From contig MEOL01000028.1 of assembly GCA_001769215.1 (NCBI GenBank), positions 39,860 to 103,859 of the forward strand: 64,000 nt of DNA, given 5' to 3'. This stretch comes from Bacteroidetes bacterium GWF2_41_31 (GTDB lineage Bacteria; Bacteroidota; Bacteroidia; Bacteroidales; F082). The notes under the pieces are model-generated. The model was given only the letters and a program-made list of their open reading frames with translations, was not told the DNA's origin and made no database searches. Shown here piece by piece: positions 43,508 through 53,221 of this stretch (the stretch's first letter is position 1; each line of letters starts with the position of its first letter). A program made the position numbers and the translations under genes.

Positions 43508-43897
43508 ATGAAGTATTATATCAGCAAAAAAATAAACGCAGGTTTTGAACAAGCTGTTCAGCTCGTAACCGAATCATTGAAAACAGAAGGGTTTGGAGTG
43601 CTTACTGAAATCAATATTCACGATAAGTTGAAAGAAAAACTGGAGATCGATTTTAGAAAGTACAGAATCCTTGGGGCATGCAATCCTGCTTATGCCTACA
43701 AGGCCTTGTTGGAAGAAGATAAAATCGGGGTGATGCTCCCCTGTAACGTCATTGTGCAGGATTTGGGCAATAATGAAGTGGAGGTAGCAGCCATTGATCC
43801 CGTTGCTTCGATGACCGCCATCGAAAACCCCAAAGTAAAAGCCGTTGCTACCGAAATTCAACAAAAATTGAAGAAAGCAATTGAAAGACTAAATTAA
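43508..43897 (+). CDS. DUF302 family protein
   Basis: A 129-residue DUF302 protein: YYISKKINAGFEQAVQLVTES at the start, then KTEGFGVLTEINIHDKLKEKL and a LGACNPAYAYKALLEEDKIGVMLPCNVIV block. The fold resembles small alpha/beta dimers; two conserved Cys (GACNP, LPCNV) are typical. DUF302 genes are common in copper and sulfur-related clusters of Bacteroidota, but the activity is unknown. It lies 11 bp after the Met-rich gene. Confidence 0.88.
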   Translation: MKYYISKKINAGFEQAVQLVTESLKTEGFGVLTEINIHDKLKEKLEIDFRKYRILGACNPAYAYKALLEEDKIGVMLPCNVIVQDLGNNEVEVAAIDPVASMTAIENPKVKAVATEIQQKLKKAIERLN

Positions 43898-43926
43898 CTG
43901 ATTAATCATACTTAAAAGATGAAATC

Positions 43927-44076
43927 ATGATGGATGGAATGAATAATGATTGGGGTATGGGGCATGGATATGGCTACGGATGGATTTTCGGCATTATCGC
44001 CCTGGTTGTTGTTGTTTTGGTTGTGGTTAAATACATGAATCACAGGAACAACGGGAAATCTGATAATCAATCATAA
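43927..44076 (+). CDS. Small single-helix membrane protein
   Basis: 49 residues: a Met/Gly/His/Tyr-rich N-terminus (MMDGMNNDWGMGHGYGYG), one hydrophobic helix (WIFGIIALVVVVLVVVKY) and a short basic tail. It resembles the short membrane proteins with SHOCT-like or Met/His N-termini found in Bacteroidota copper clusters. It starts 29 bp after the DUF302 gene. Its N-terminal Met and His could touch periplasmic copper. Confidence 0.65.
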   Translation: MMDGMNNDWGMGHGYGYGWIFGIIALVVVVLVVVKYMNHRNNGKSDNQS

Positions 44077-44336
44077 AATGGATCACAGCGTTTCGCTATG
44101 AATCCTGTATGTGATGCTTTAACACGGGTTCTCCTGAAGGCCATTGGCATAGCCATTATGGTAACCCGGGATTTCAACCTGGGAAATAGGAGTCCACTTT
44201 TCATTTTCCACCTTCTCCCGAATCTGGAACGCTTTCGACGAGAAAGTAACATAAAATATAACTCAGCAAACCCTTGTGGTTTAATTTTTTAACGACTTCT
44301 GACAACTTACTATTGCAATCGAATTAAAAGATAACC

Positions 44337-46577
44337 ATGGAAACTAAAAATATTACCCGATACTATTGCCCGATGCACTGCGAAGGCGATAAAACTTATG
44401 ATAAGCCTGGTGAATGCCCGGTATGCGGCATGCATCTTAATAAAGAAGCAAGTGCGACCCATTCAAAAGTCATGTATACCTGCCCCATGCATCCGGAGAT
44501 ACGACAAGACCATCCGGGTGACTGCCCTAAATGCGGCATGACCCTGGTTCCGGAAAAAGGAGTAGAAACCAACGAAGAAGAAAAAGCTTACAAACAGATG
44601 GCTAAAAAGTTCTGGATAGCCCTGTCTTTAAGTATACCGGTGTTTATTATCGCCATGTCGGATATGGTCAGTTTTTTACACCTTGAAAGCATCGCGCCCA
44701 AAAATGTTTGGGGTTGGGTTGAGTTTGCATTGGCTACACCTGTGGTCTTTTACTGTAGTTGGGAATTCTTCGTCAGGGGCTGGAATTCAATACGAAGGTA
44801 CTCGCCCAACATGTGGACACTTATTTCCATCGGAGTGGGCGCGGCTTACCTTTTCAGTGTTTTCGCACTGCTGTTCCCATCCATCTTTCCTGAGCAGTTT
44901 AAAGATCATAGCGGCCATGTCCACCTGTATTTTGAGGCAGCCTCGGTCATCTTAACTCTAGTGCTGATGGGCCAGGTACTCGAATTGCGTGCCCACAGCA
45001 AAACCAATTCGGCTATCAAGGCGTTGCTGGGATTGATTCCGCCCGTGGCGAGAGTTATCCGCGATGGCGAAGAAATCGAAATCCCGCTGGAAGAGGTAAA
45101 GGTTGGAGATATTTTAAAAGTGAAGCCCGGCGAAAAAATTCCTGTTGACGGCAGTATTTATAAAGGAGAGGCGGTGATTGATGAAAGTATGATTACCGGT
45201 GAACCCATTCCGGTTGAAAAATCGGAAGGCGATAAAGTTACAGGTGGAACCATCAACGGGAAAACAGCCTTTGAAATGAAAGCCGAAAAAGTAGGCAGTG
45301 ATACCTTACTTTCACAAATTATCGAAATGGTAAACCATGCCAGTCGTTCGAGGGCTCCCATCCAGAAATTGGCCGATATTGTTGCCAAATATTTTGTCCA
45401 GGTGGTGATTTCTATCGCCATCATCACCTTCGGTGTATGGGTCCTTTGGGGACCAGAACCGGCTTATGTGTATGCTTTTGTAAACGCAGTGGCAGTTTTA
45501 ATTATCGCTTGTCCGTGTGCTTTGGGACTGGCAACTCCCATGTCAATTATGGTTGGATCGGGACGGATGGCACAGGCCGGCGTGCTGGTAAAAGATGCCC
45601 GAGCCATTGAAGAAATGAATAAGGTGGATATTCTTATTATTGACAAAACCGGTACCATCACCGAAGGAAAACCCAGCCTTAAAAATTATCAATCCTTTGG
45701 TTCAATATCAGATGACGAGATTTTAAAACTGGCTGCCTCAATCGATGCCAATAGCGAACATCCGCTTGCCGATGCTATAGTTGCCGGGGCAAAAGAAAAA
45801 CACATGGAACTGATAAAAATGGACAAATTTGAGTCGGCTACAGGTAAAGGGGTCAAGGCAATTTATAAAGGGAAAACGATTGCTTTGGGAAACCAAAAAC
45901 TGGTAGATGAATTTCGGGCAAACCTGGATGAAGACAATAAGAAAATTGTTAAAGAATGGCAGTTGAAAGCACAAACGGTGATGTACCTGCTCATTGACAA
46001 CAAGGTTGAAGGCATTGTAACGGTTTCAGATAAAATCAAGGAAAGTTCGGCAAAAGCCATAAAGGAGTTGCAAAAAATGGGCCTAAAAGTACACATGCTC
46101 ACCGGCGACAATCAATTTACGGCCAAAGCAGTCGCCGATGAACTGGGACTGGATGGGTTTACTGCCGATTGCCTGCCCGAAGACAAATTTAAAAAAGTAA
46201 AAGAACTACAAAAAGAAGGTCACGTGGTGGCCATGGCAGGCGATGGAATAAACGATGCCCCTGCCCTCGAACAAGCCAACGTAGGCATCGCCATGGGGAC
46301 AGGAACCGACATTGCCATGCAAAGCGCCGAAATCACGCTGGTTAAAGGCGACCTGAATGGGATTGTCAGGGCCAGGGATCTAAGCCGCAAAGTAATGAGG
46401 AACATCAAGCAAAACCTCTTCTTCGCCTTCGTCTACAATTCAATCGGGGTGCCGGTGGCAGCAGGCGTTTTGTTTCCGTTTTTCGGACTGTTGTTAAGCC
46501 CGATAATTGCTGCGGCCGCAATGAGTTTTAGCTCTATATCGGTAATAGCAAATGCGCTGAGAATCAGAAATATGTAA
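44337..46577 (+). CDS. copA: Copper-translocating P1B-type ATPase with two heavy-metal-binding domains
   Basis: A 746-residue P1B-ATPase. The N-terminus carries two YHS-like heavy-metal-binding domains (residues about 5-34 and 43-73, YYCPMHCEG...ECPVCGMHL and YTCPMHPEI...DCPKCGMTL) instead of HMA domains. The core shows the TGEPIPVEK actuator loop, membrane metal site CPC ([11 protein letters not shown]), phosphorylation motif [18 protein letters not shown], and [20 protein letters not shown]. It pumps Cu(I) out of the cytoplasm. The gene is preceded by about 260 bp with no recognised gene. Confidence 0.94.
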   Translation: METKNITRYYCPMHCEGDKTYDKPGECPVCGMHLNKEASATHSKVMYTCPMHPEIRQDHPGDCPKCGMTLVPEKGVETNEEEKAYKQMAKKFWIALSLSIPVFIIAMSDMVSFLHLESIAPKNVWGWVEFALATPVVFYCSWEFFVRGWNSIRRYSPNMWTLISIGVGAAYLFSVFALLFPSIFPEQFKDHSGHVHLYFEAASVILTLVLMGQVLELRAHSKTNSAIKALLGLIPPVARVIRDGEEIEIPLEEVKVGDILKVKPGEKIPVDGSIYKGEAVIDESMITGEPIPVEKSEGDKVTGGTINGKTAFEMKAEKVGSDTLLSQIIEMVNHASRSRAPIQKLADIVAKYFVQVVISIAIITFGVWVLWGPEPAYVYAFVNAVAVLIIACPCALGLATPMSIMVGSGRMAQAGVLVKDARAIEEMNKVDILIIDKTGTITEGKPSLKNYQSFGSISDDEILKLAASIDANSEHPLADAIVAGAKEKHMELIKMDKFESATGKGVKAIYKGKTIALGNQKLVDEFRANLDEDNKKIVKEWQLKAQTVMYLLIDNKVEGIVTVSDKIKESSAKAIKELQKMGLKVHMLTGDNQFTAKAVADELGLDGFTADCLPEDKFKKVKELQKEGHVVAMAGDGINDAPALEQANVGIAMGTGTDIAMQSAEITLVKGDLNGIVRARDLSRKVMRNIKQNLFFAFVYNSIGVPVAAGVLFPFFGLLLSPIIAAAAMSFSSISVIANALRIRNM

Positions 46578-46780
46578 TGCACAAAAAATAGTTACTGTTT
46601 GGGTAGTTAGTTAGGCTAAAACGATAGGTTTTCCTAATAACGCTTGTTCGATAGCATAAAGTACTGCATATTTTTGATTGCGAATCGAGAGATATAGCTT
46701 CTAATTTTTGTAGGTAGTTTTAATCTTGAAAGTAATTTATTCATCCCTATAGTATCGGGACAATTGTTAATAACTTTTCG

Positions 46781-46788
46781 TATATTTG
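46781..46788 (+). promoter_or_regulatory. Candidate -7 box of the 60-aa/nucleotidyltransferase module
   Basis: TATATTTG (TAnnTTTG), 69 bp before the ATG of the 60-residue protein. The module therefore probably has its own promoter. Confidence 0.45.
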
Positions 46789-46856
46789 TACCCGAACAGT
46801 CACAAAAGTAGAAAGATTGCTTCGTGCCACTTAATGACGGAGTAAAGAAAAAATAA

Positions 46857-47039
46857 ATGAAAATAACCTACACAACAAAAGAAGAAAGCAACAAGGTTCA
46901 GCAAACCGAATTTTTGGCATTGAGTCCTATTGAGCGGTTTTATCGGTTTTTGTTGTTAATGGAAAAAAGTAACTGGCTTACAATTAAAAGCAAAAAAGTA
47001 AAGAATAACAATTTTGAAATAATTATTGAAACAAAATAA
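46857..47039 (+). CDS. 60-residue protein of a two-gene nucleotidyltransferase module
   Basis: A small basic protein starting KITYTTKEESNKVQQTEF, with a FLALSPIERFYRFLLLMEKS helix and ending in a Lys-rich strand (NNNFEIIIETK). I recognise no named domain. It ends 2 bp before the GTG start of the nucleotidyltransferase gene, so the two are coupled. The pair arrangement, size asymmetry and own promoter resemble a toxin-antitoxin or similar accessory module; this is inference. Confidence 0.65.
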   Translation: MKITYTTKEESNKVQQTEFLALSPIERFYRFLLLMEKSNWLTIKSKKVKNNNFEIIIETK

Positions 47040-47041
47040 TT

Positions 47042-47515
47042 GTGAAAAATAAGTGGCAAGAAAATATTAATACCTTTATTGAATTGTCAACCAAACATCA
47101 GGTAAAAATGATTATGGTTGGTGGTGGAGCCGTAAATTTTTATGGCTATCAACGCCATTCGGCAGATGTAGATTTTTGGATCGACACGACAACTGATAAT
47201 TTAAATAAACTAATTGCCGTTTTTAAAGAAATGAACTATGAAATTGAAGATTTTCCAGAAGCAGTAAAAAGACAAGAGCAAAACATCTCCATTAAGTTTT
47301 CTCCTGTTGATTTAAATTTAGAGCTAATTACACGTTTCTCCATCAATAAAGCATTTGAAGAAGCTTATGCTGATTCCGAAAAAGTTGAAATTAATGGCGA
47401 AAAGTTACTTCGTTGGAATGTGTTGAGTTTTAACGACTTAATAACCAGTAAAATTAAAGCCGGACGACCAAAAGATTTACTGGATATTCAGCAACTTAAA
47501 CAACTAAACAAATGA
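47042..47515 (+). CDS. AbiEii-like nucleotidyltransferase
   Basis: 157 residues from a GTG start. The nucleotidyltransferase core is visible as VGGGAVNFYGYQRHSADVDFWI, with GG, R-H-S-A-D-V-D and a later LNLELITRF strand carrying the third acidic position. The C-terminal RPKDLLDIQQLKQ motif is typical of AbiEii/DUF6036-type enzymes. Relatives modify RNA (for example tRNA 3' ends) as toxins. It lies between the copper ATPase and the periplasmic HMA gene and looks like an insertion into the island. Confidence 0.75.
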   Translation: MKNKWQENINTFIELSTKHQVKMIMVGGGAVNFYGYQRHSADVDFWIDTTTDNLNKLIAVFKEMNYEIEDFPEAVKRQEQNISIKFSPVDLNLELITRFSINKAFEEAYADSEKVEINGEKLLRWNVLSFNDLITSKIKAGRPKDLLDIQQLKQLNK

Positions 47516-47700
47516 ATAAAACAAAAATCTTGCTCTCACTCGCTCCCGCAAGATTATGCCTTGTGGAATGCTTATCAAAGTGGGGCTTATAATATGAATT
47601 AAAAAAGAAAAAATCAATGATCAACCAATTCTAACATCACAAAAGTATTTACCGGTACCAAAATAAACCAATAACAATAACCAACATAATCAAAAAAACC

Positions 47701-48060
47701 ATGAAATTAAAAATATTAAGTCTGATGGCGATGTTCCTTTTCGGAACCACTGCGGTTTTCGCCGACAACAAAACCGAATCATTTAAGGTGTATGGCAACT
47801 GTGGAATGTGCAAAAGCCGCATCGAAAAAGCAGCGAAATCTGTTGAAGGCGTTAGTGTTGCCACATGGGATAAGGTAACCAAAATGATCGAGGTGACCTT
47901 TGATGACACTAAAACGGATGTTGAGAAAATCAAAGAAGCCATTGTCAATGTAGGTCACGACACCGAACAGCTAAAAGCCAAAGATGAAGTCTACAACGAT
48001 CTTCCGGGATGCTGCCTATACGACAGAGAGGAAATCAAACCGGGACCAAAACAAGAGTAA
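47701..48060 (+). CDS. Exported heavy-metal-associated (HMA) domain protein
   Basis: A 119-residue protein with a signal peptide (ILSLMAMFLFGTTAVFA). It has one HMA domain with ferredoxin-like fold and the metal motif NCGMCKSR (C34, C37). A C-terminal YNDLPGCCLYDRE tail with a Cys pair follows. It is probably a periplasmic copper chaperone or scavenger at the end of the copper island. A strong terminator follows 37 bp after the stop. Confidence 0.85.
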   Translation: MKLKILSLMAMFLFGTTAVFADNKTESFKVYGNCGMCKSRIEKAAKSVEGVSVATWDKVTKMIEVTFDDTKTDVEKIKEAIVNVGHDTEQLKAKDEVYNDLPGCCLYDREEIKPGPKQE

Positions 48061-48097
48061 ACCGGACACCTGTCGATATCATTCACGAGTATTTTAT

Positions 48098-48133
48098 AAA
48101 ACTATCGGATTAATCGTCCGATAGTTTTATTTT
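48098..48133 (+). terminator. Rho-independent terminator after the HMA gene
   Basis: A perfect 12-bp stem (48098-48109 with 48117-48128, AAAACTATCGGA/TCCGATAGTTTT), a 7-base loop and a short T-rich tail. It separates the copper island from the nuo operon. Confidence 0.85.
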
Positions 48134-48242
48134 GACTAGTTTTAAATTAGCGACATTGTTAACAATAAGCATATATGTAATTAATTGTTTGTATACTTTC
48201 GCAAAGTTTTTTTGAACGATACTTAAACTAGAAATTATTACA

Positions 48243-48593
48243 ATGACCAGTGAAAGTTTAATCCTGTTTTTTATAGTAGCGCTCGTTCTGGTTGGTGGAG
48301 CAGTGCTGTTTTCTACCTTTATTGCACCAACTTCAAAAAATTTCCAAAAATCCGAGTCGTACGAATGTGGCGTTCCAACAAAAGGTGTAACCTGGTTACA
48401 GTTTAACGTGGGGTATTATCTTTTCGCCTTGCTTTTCCTCGTATTCGAGGTAGAAACTGTTTTCATTTTTCCCTGGGCAGTGGTAATGAAACAAATGGGC
48501 ATGACGGCCTTTATCGAAATCGTCATTTTCTTTGTTGTCCTTGGATTGGGCTTGTTGTATGCCTGGAAAAAACACGCGTTGATATGGGAATAA
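48243..48593 (+). CDS. nuoA: Complex I subunit A
   Basis: A 116-residue membrane subunit with three helices and the family segment [13 protein letters not shown] followed by [26 protein letters not shown]. It is the first gene of an 11-gene operon nuoA-B-C-D-H-I-J-K-L-M-N. The 3' end overlaps nuoB by 10 bp. Confidence 0.95.
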   Translation: MTSESLILFFIVALVLVGGAVLFSTFIAPTSKNFQKSESYECGVPTKGVTWLQFNVGYYLFALLFLVFEVETVFIFPWAVVMKQMGMTAFIEIVIFFVVLGLGLLYAWKKHALIWE

Positions 48594-49135
48594 AATCGAT
48601 GAAACACGAGGACTTCAAGGACAATGAAACCCTGGAGCTCTTTAAAAAAGAAGGTGGCAACGTGTTGCTTTCAACCGTTGACTCACTGATAAACTGGGGA
48701 CGATCGAATTCTATCTGGCCACTGACCTTTGCGACAAGCTGTTGCGGGATCGAAATGATGGCGGCCGGTGCTTCAAGGCACGATTTTGCCCGTTTTGGCA
48801 TCGAAGTGTACCGTGCCAGTCCACGCCAGGCGGACGTAATCGTTATCGCGGGTACCATTACCAACAAGATGGCCCCGGTGTTGAAACGGTTGTACGATCA
48901 AATGGCCGATCCAAAATATGTTATCGCTATGGGCGCATGCGCCATCTCAGGTGGTCCGTTTTTTTATAACTCGTACCACGTGATAAAAGGTGCCGACCAT
49001 GTGATTCCTGTGGATGTATATATTCCCGGTTGCCCTCCCCGTCCGGAAGCATTGCTTTACGGTGTGATGCAGCTTCAGCGCAAGATTCAATTGGAGTCGT
49101 TTGGACAACCGAACAAAACCGCCGCTGATTTATAA
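48584..49135 (+). CDS. nuoB: Complex I subunit B
   Basis: A 183-residue subunit carrying cluster N2. The ligands are the double cysteine in [11 protein letters not shown], the Cys in MGACAISGG and the Cys in [11 protein letters not shown]. It passes electrons to quinone at the NuoB/D interface. The start overlaps nuoA. An internal ATG at codon 6 is an alternative start with less overlap. Confidence 0.95.
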   Translation: MGIKSMKHEDFKDNETLELFKKEGGNVLLSTVDSLINWGRSNSIWPLTFATSCCGIEMMAAGASRHDFARFGIEVYRASPRQADVIVIAGTITNKMAPVLKRLYDQMADPKYVIAMGACAISGGPFFYNSYHVIKGADHVIPVDVYIPGCPPRPEALLYGVMQLQRKIQLESFGQPNKTAADL

Positions 49136-49154
49136 ACTAAACAGATTCTGTTAA

Positions 49155-49613
49155 ATGGAAAAAGAAAAATTGGAAGAAATCATTCTTAAGTTCATGCCGG
49201 ATGCTGAAATAGCAACCGACAAGCAGTTTCTGACCGCGGAAGTTAAGAATGATCAGATTCACGCGCTGGCCAAATTCCTGAAGGATACAAACGAAACCTT
49301 GTTCGACTACCTCTTCTGTGAAAGTGCCGTGGACTTTGGCGATCATTTCATGATGGTCTATCACCTCGACTCCACCACCTACAGGCATCAGATCGTCATC
49401 AAAACAAAAATCACCGACAGGGAAAATCCCATGGTAGATTCTGTGTGCGATGTATGGATGGGAGCCGAATACCACGAAAGGGAAATTTTCGATCTCTTCG
49501 GTATCGGTTTTAATAACCATCCCGATCTTCGCAAAATTTTTCTTGACAACGACTGGGTCGGATTCCCGTTAAGGAAAGATTACACAGACACCGTAAATAT
49601 TGTTGAAAGGTAA
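49155..49613 (+). CDS. nuoC: Complex I subunit C
   Basis: A 152-residue 30-kDa-type subunit. Its signature lies near the C-terminus: AEYHEREIFDLFGIGFNNHP, then GFPLRKDY. It is separate from nuoD, not fused. Its stop TAA shares one base with the nuoD ATG (TAATG). Confidence 0.94.
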   Translation: MEKEKLEEIILKFMPDAEIATDKQFLTAEVKNDQIHALAKFLKDTNETLFDYLFCESAVDFGDHFMMVYHLDSTTYRHQIVIKTKITDRENPMVDSVCDVWMGAEYHEREIFDLFGIGFNNHPDLRKIFLDNDWVGFPLRKDYTDTVNIVER

Positions 49614-50740
49614 TGGCTATGGCAGAAGAAATTATTGGAGGAAAGTTAGAAGAACAAGAGTTCTCCATCAATATGGGTCCTCAACACCCTTCAACACACG
49701 GTGTTTTAAGGATGATGCTGAAACTCAAGGGAGAAACTGTAATGGAAGTGAAACCTCAGTTGGGGTATATCCACCGGGGCATTGAAAAAATGTGTGAGAA
49801 GATAACCTATCAGCAATCAATCCATCTCACCGACAGGCTCGATTATCTTTCGGCACATATCCTTAACGAGGCCGTTTGCCTCACCGTTGAAGATGCACTG
49901 GGAGTGGAAGTCCCCGAGCGGGTAAAGTACATCCGTACGATCATGGGAGAATTAAACCGGATCGCTTCCCACCAACTTTGGTGGTGTGCTTTCGGAATGG
50001 ATTTGGGTGCATTGACATCCTTTTTTTATGGGTTGCGCGACCGGGAAAAAATTCTGGATATTTTTGAAAAATCGTGCGGTGCCAGGTTGCTGTTGAGCTA
50101 CAACGTGCCCGGAGGGCTGATGTATGACATTCAACCCGATTTTCAAAAAGACGTAAAGGATTTCATTCAATATTTCAAAAAGAAGCTGCCCGAATACGAT
50201 GACCTTTTGACAGGGAATCCCATCATGCAACAACGTACAAAAGGGGTAGGATTATTAACCAAAGCACAGGCCATCGATTATGGGGTAACCGGTCCTTCGG
50301 GCCGTGGATCCGGATTTTCGTGCGATGTGCGCAAGCATCAGCCATACAGCGCTTATTCAAAAGTAAATTTCAAAGAAATTTTATATACCGAAGGTGACTC
50401 GTTTGCACGTTACCGGGTGCGCATGGATGAAATGTGGGAATCGATGTCGATTATTGAACAACTGATCGACAATATCCCGGAAGGTGATTTTGCCTTAAAA
50501 ATGAAACCCATCATCAAATTGCCCGTTGGCGAATATTATACCCGCGTTGAAGCCGTACGTGGTGAGTTTGGGGTTTACATTGTAAGTGACGGGAACAAAA
50601 ACCCGCTGAGGATGAAATTCAGGTCGCCAAATTTTAGCAACCTGGCCGTAATAGATACCATGGCTTCAGGACAAAAAATTGCCGACCTGATTGCTATCGG
50701 AGGCTCTATGGACTATGTGATTCCCGACATGGACAGATAA
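49613..50740 (+). CDS. nuoD: Complex I subunit D
   Basis: A 375-residue 49-kDa-type subunit, related to hydrogenase large subunits but without nickel-binding cysteines. It shows MGPQHPSTHGVLR near residue 22, GYIHRGIEKMCE, RIASHQLWW and the terminal GSMDYVIPDMDR. It forms the quinone site with NuoB. A second in-frame ATG two codons downstream (49619) is possible. Confidence 0.95.
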   Translation: MAMAEEIIGGKLEEQEFSINMGPQHPSTHGVLRMMLKLKGETVMEVKPQLGYIHRGIEKMCEKITYQQSIHLTDRLDYLSAHILNEAVCLTVEDALGVEVPERVKYIRTIMGELNRIASHQLWWCAFGMDLGALTSFFYGLRDREKILDIFEKSCGARLLLSYNVPGGLMYDIQPDFQKDVKDFIQYFKKKLPEYDDLLTGNPIMQQRTKGVGLLTKAQAIDYGVTGPSGRGSGFSCDVRKHQPYSAYSKVNFKEILYTEGDSFARYRVRMDEMWESMSIIEQLIDNIPEGDFALKMKPIIKLPVGEYYTRVEAVRGEFGVYIVSDGNKNPLRMKFRSPNFSNLAVIDTMASGQKIADLIAIGGSMDYVIPDMDR

Positions 50741-50773
50741 AAAGATACGAATTAACTGAGAAAATAATAACAG

Positions 50774-51862
50774 ATGAAATTTGATATTTACGACCTGGGC
50801 TCATTTACCAGCAGCTTCGATCAACTGTTGATGGAGAATTTTTCTCCCTTTTGGGCAGTTGCCATCGAGATGGTTATTATCGGCATCGCTATCCTGGCGT
50901 TTTATGCCGTTGTTGGCCTCTACCTGGTTTATGCTGAACGCAAAGTCTGTGCTTTTATGCAATGCAGGGTTGGCCCCAACAGGGTAGGCCCATACGGATT
51001 TTTCCAAACCATTGCCGACCTCATCAAGCTGTTGATGAAGGAGTTGATTCCCATAAAGAACGCAGACAAATTGCTTTTTAACATCGCACCATTCATCGTC
51101 ATCATTGCCTCTTTCATGGCCATCGCCGCCATCCCGTTCGCGAAAGGACTTCATGCCATCGATTTCAATATCGGCATTTTTTACATCATGGCGGTATCGT
51201 CCATGGGTGTAGTGGGCATTTTAATTGCAGGATGGGCGAGCAACAATAAATATTCGATGATTGGTGCCATGCGTAGTGGTGCACAGATCGTAAGCTATGA
51301 ACTGTCGGTAGGGCTTTCGCTCGTTACCATTGTGGTGCTGGCAGGCAGCTTGCAACTTTCCACCATCGTGGAAGGCCAGCGCGATGGATGGTTTCTTTTT
51401 ACAGGACATATTCCTGCTGTGATTGCCTTCCTGGTATTTTTAGTAGCCGCTACCGCCGAAACCAACCGGGGTCCTTTCGACCTGGCAGAAGCCGAATCGG
51501 AGCTCACAGCCGGTTTCCATACCGAGTATTCAGGGATTAAATTCGCTTTCTTTTTCCTGGCCGAATACATGAACATGTTTATCGTAGCCTCCATAGCGGC
51601 CACCATCTTTTTAGGCGGGTGGATGCCTTTCCATGTAGGCGGATGGGAAGCGTTTAACAACATCATGGATTACCTTCCTCCTGTTTTCTGGTATATCGGC
51701 AAAACCGCCTTCATCATTTTTATCATGATGTGGTTTAAATGGACTTTCCCGCGACTGAGGATCGATCAGCTCCTCACACTTGAGTGGAAATATTTGCTTC
51801 CAATCAACCTTGTCAATATCCTGGTCATGGCATTTGTAGTATTAATGGGCTGGCATTTTTAA
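50774..51862 (+). CDS. nuoH: Complex I subunit H
   Basis: A 362-residue membrane subunit with about eight helices. The [25 protein letters not shown] segment and [26 protein letters not shown] loop line the quinone channel. The C-terminal [20 protein letters not shown] segment is also typical. It lies 33 bp after nuoD and 3 bp before nuoI. Confidence 0.95.
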   Translation: MKFDIYDLGSFTSSFDQLLMENFSPFWAVAIEMVIIGIAILAFYAVVGLYLVYAERKVCAFMQCRVGPNRVGPYGFFQTIADLIKLLMKELIPIKNADKLLFNIAPFIVIIASFMAIAAIPFAKGLHAIDFNIGIFYIMAVSSMGVVGILIAGWASNNKYSMIGAMRSGAQIVSYELSVGLSLVTIVVLAGSLQLSTIVEGQRDGWFLFTGHIPAVIAFLVFLVAATAETNRGPFDLAEAESELTAGFHTEYSGIKFAFFFLAEYMNMFIVASIAATIFLGGWMPFHVGGWEAFNNIMDYLPPVFWYIGKTAFIIFIMMWFKWTFPRLRIDQLLTLEWKYLLPINLVNILVMAFVVLMGWHF

Positions 51863-51865
51863 GTT

Positions 51866-52348
51866 ATGAAGAGTATTATTAACTATTTTAAAGAGATATT
51901 TGGAGCAATCCTGGGCCTTTTAAAAGGGATGAAAGTTACTGGTTATTACTTTGTTCATCCGGGCCAGATTGTTACCGAGCAATATCCGGAGAACCGCGAC
52001 ACCCTGAAAATGTTCGACCGTTTTAAAGGGGAAGTGGTGATGCCGCACAACGAAAACAACGAACACCAATGTACGGCATGCGGTATTTGTGAAATGAATT
52101 GTCCCAACGGTTCCATCGAAATCATCAGCGAAATGCAGGTGTTGCCCGATGGGAAGAAAAAGAAAGTGCTGTCGAAGCACATCTATCACCTGGGCATGTG
52201 CACCTTTTGCAACCTATGTGTAAAGACCTGTCCTTCAAATGCCATTATCATGGATCAGACCTTTGAACATGCCGTGTTCGACCGTGCAAAATTGACCAAA
52301 GTATTAAACCAACCGGGATCGGTACTAAAGAAAGGGGTTGTAGAATGA
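51866..52348 (+). CDS. nuoI: Complex I subunit I
   Basis: A 160-residue ferredoxin-like subunit with two [4Fe-4S] motifs, CTACGICEMNCP near residue 70 and CTFCNLCVKTCP near residue 112. It relays electrons toward NuoB. It overlaps nuoJ by 4 bp (ATGA). Confidence 0.95.
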   Translation: MKSIINYFKEIFGAILGLLKGMKVTGYYFVHPGQIVTEQYPENRDTLKMFDRFKGEVVMPHNENNEHQCTACGICEMNCPNGSIEIISEMQVLPDGKKKKVLSKHIYHLGMCTFCNLCVKTCPSNAIIMDQTFEHAVFDRAKLTKVLNQPGSVLKKGVVE

Positions 52349-52857
52349 GCATTCATGAACTGATGTTTTACCTGTTTTCGGGAATGATTCTTTTATTCTC
52401 GGTGTTGACAGTGACCAGCCGTCGCATTTTAAGGGCCGCTGTATATTTGTTATTTGTTCTGGTTTCCACGGCAGGAATCTATTTCATGCTGAACTACCAG
52501 TTTCTGGCAGCGGTACAACTCACGCTGTATGCCGGTGGGATAGTCGTTTTAATCATTTTTTCAATTTTACTCACGAGCCACATCAGCCAAAAATTTGAAC
52601 CCCTTGGAGTGAAGAAAATGGTGTTTTCGGCCCTGGCTGTTGCTGCAGGAGCTTTGCTCAGTATTATGACCATCCTTGATTTCGGTTTCGACACGGTGGT
52701 AACCACCTCCCAAAACCCTGACATGGAGCTCATTGGCACCAGTTTGCTCAGCTACGAAAAGAACGGATATGTGCTGCCCTTTGAAGTCATCAGTGTATTG
52801 CTGCTTGCAGCCATGGTGGCCTCTATCGTCATTGCTAAAAAAGAAAAATCAAAATAA
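52345..52857 (+). CDS. nuoJ: Complex I subunit J
   Basis: A 170-residue membrane subunit with five helices, including SRRILRAAVYLLFVLVSTAG and the conserved ALYGG-like segment LTLYAGGIVVLIIFSILL. It belongs to the proton-translocating membrane arm. It is followed directly by nuoK. Confidence 0.93.
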   Translation: MSIHELMFYLFSGMILLFSVLTVTSRRILRAAVYLLFVLVSTAGIYFMLNYQFLAAVQLTLYAGGIVVLIIFSILLTSHISQKFEPLGVKKMVFSALAVAAGALLSIMTILDFGFDTVVTTSQNPDMELIGTSLLSYEKNGYVLPFEVISVLLLAAMVASIVIAKKEKSK

Positions 52858-52858
52858 T

Positions 52859-53176
52859 ATGCTATCAGAAATTCCATTGTCGTATTTCCTTGTCGTCAGT
52901 ACCCTGATGTTTTTTATCGGCATCTACGGGTTCCTGACCCGGAAAAACCTGATCACCATTTTAATGGCGGTCGAATTGATCCTCAACTCGGTAAACATCA
53001 ACTTTGTTGCCTTTAACCGGTATTTATTCCCAGATCAACTGGAGGGACATTTCTTTTCACTGTTTATTATTGCCGTTGCCGCCGCCGAAGCCGCTGTAGC
53101 CATTGCCATTATAATCAGCGTATACCGAAGATATTCCAACATTGATGTGGAAAGGGTCGACACCATGAAATTTTAA
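52859..53176 (+). CDS. nuoK: Complex I subunit K
   Basis: 105 residues from the ATG at 52859, 1 bp after the nuoJ stop. A longer in-frame reading from 52733 overlaps nuoJ and is rejected. It has three helices, with conserved glutamates in the ILMAVELILNSVNINFVAF and AAAEAAVAIAIII segments that serve in proton transfer. Confidence 0.94.
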   Translation: MLSEIPLSYFLVVSTLMFFIGIYGFLTRKNLITILMAVELILNSVNINFVAFNRYLFPDQLEGHFFSLFIIAVAAAEAAVAIAIIISVYRRYSNIDVERVDTMKF

Positions 53177-53221
53177 TAAGGATTAGTAAGACAAATAGAA
53201 ATTTAAACGAATCGACTTACA

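Noticed and set aside
44067..44292. Small ORFs between the 49-residue membrane protein and copA
   Set aside because: Two overlapping frames on opposite strands, no ribosome-binding site and no recognisable domain. The stretch is left as intergenic, possibly a gene remnant.
46578..46780. Possible minus-strand transposase remnant
   Set aside because: A short frame ends near 46610 with some coding-like flavour, but no family could be recognised and no inverted ends were found.
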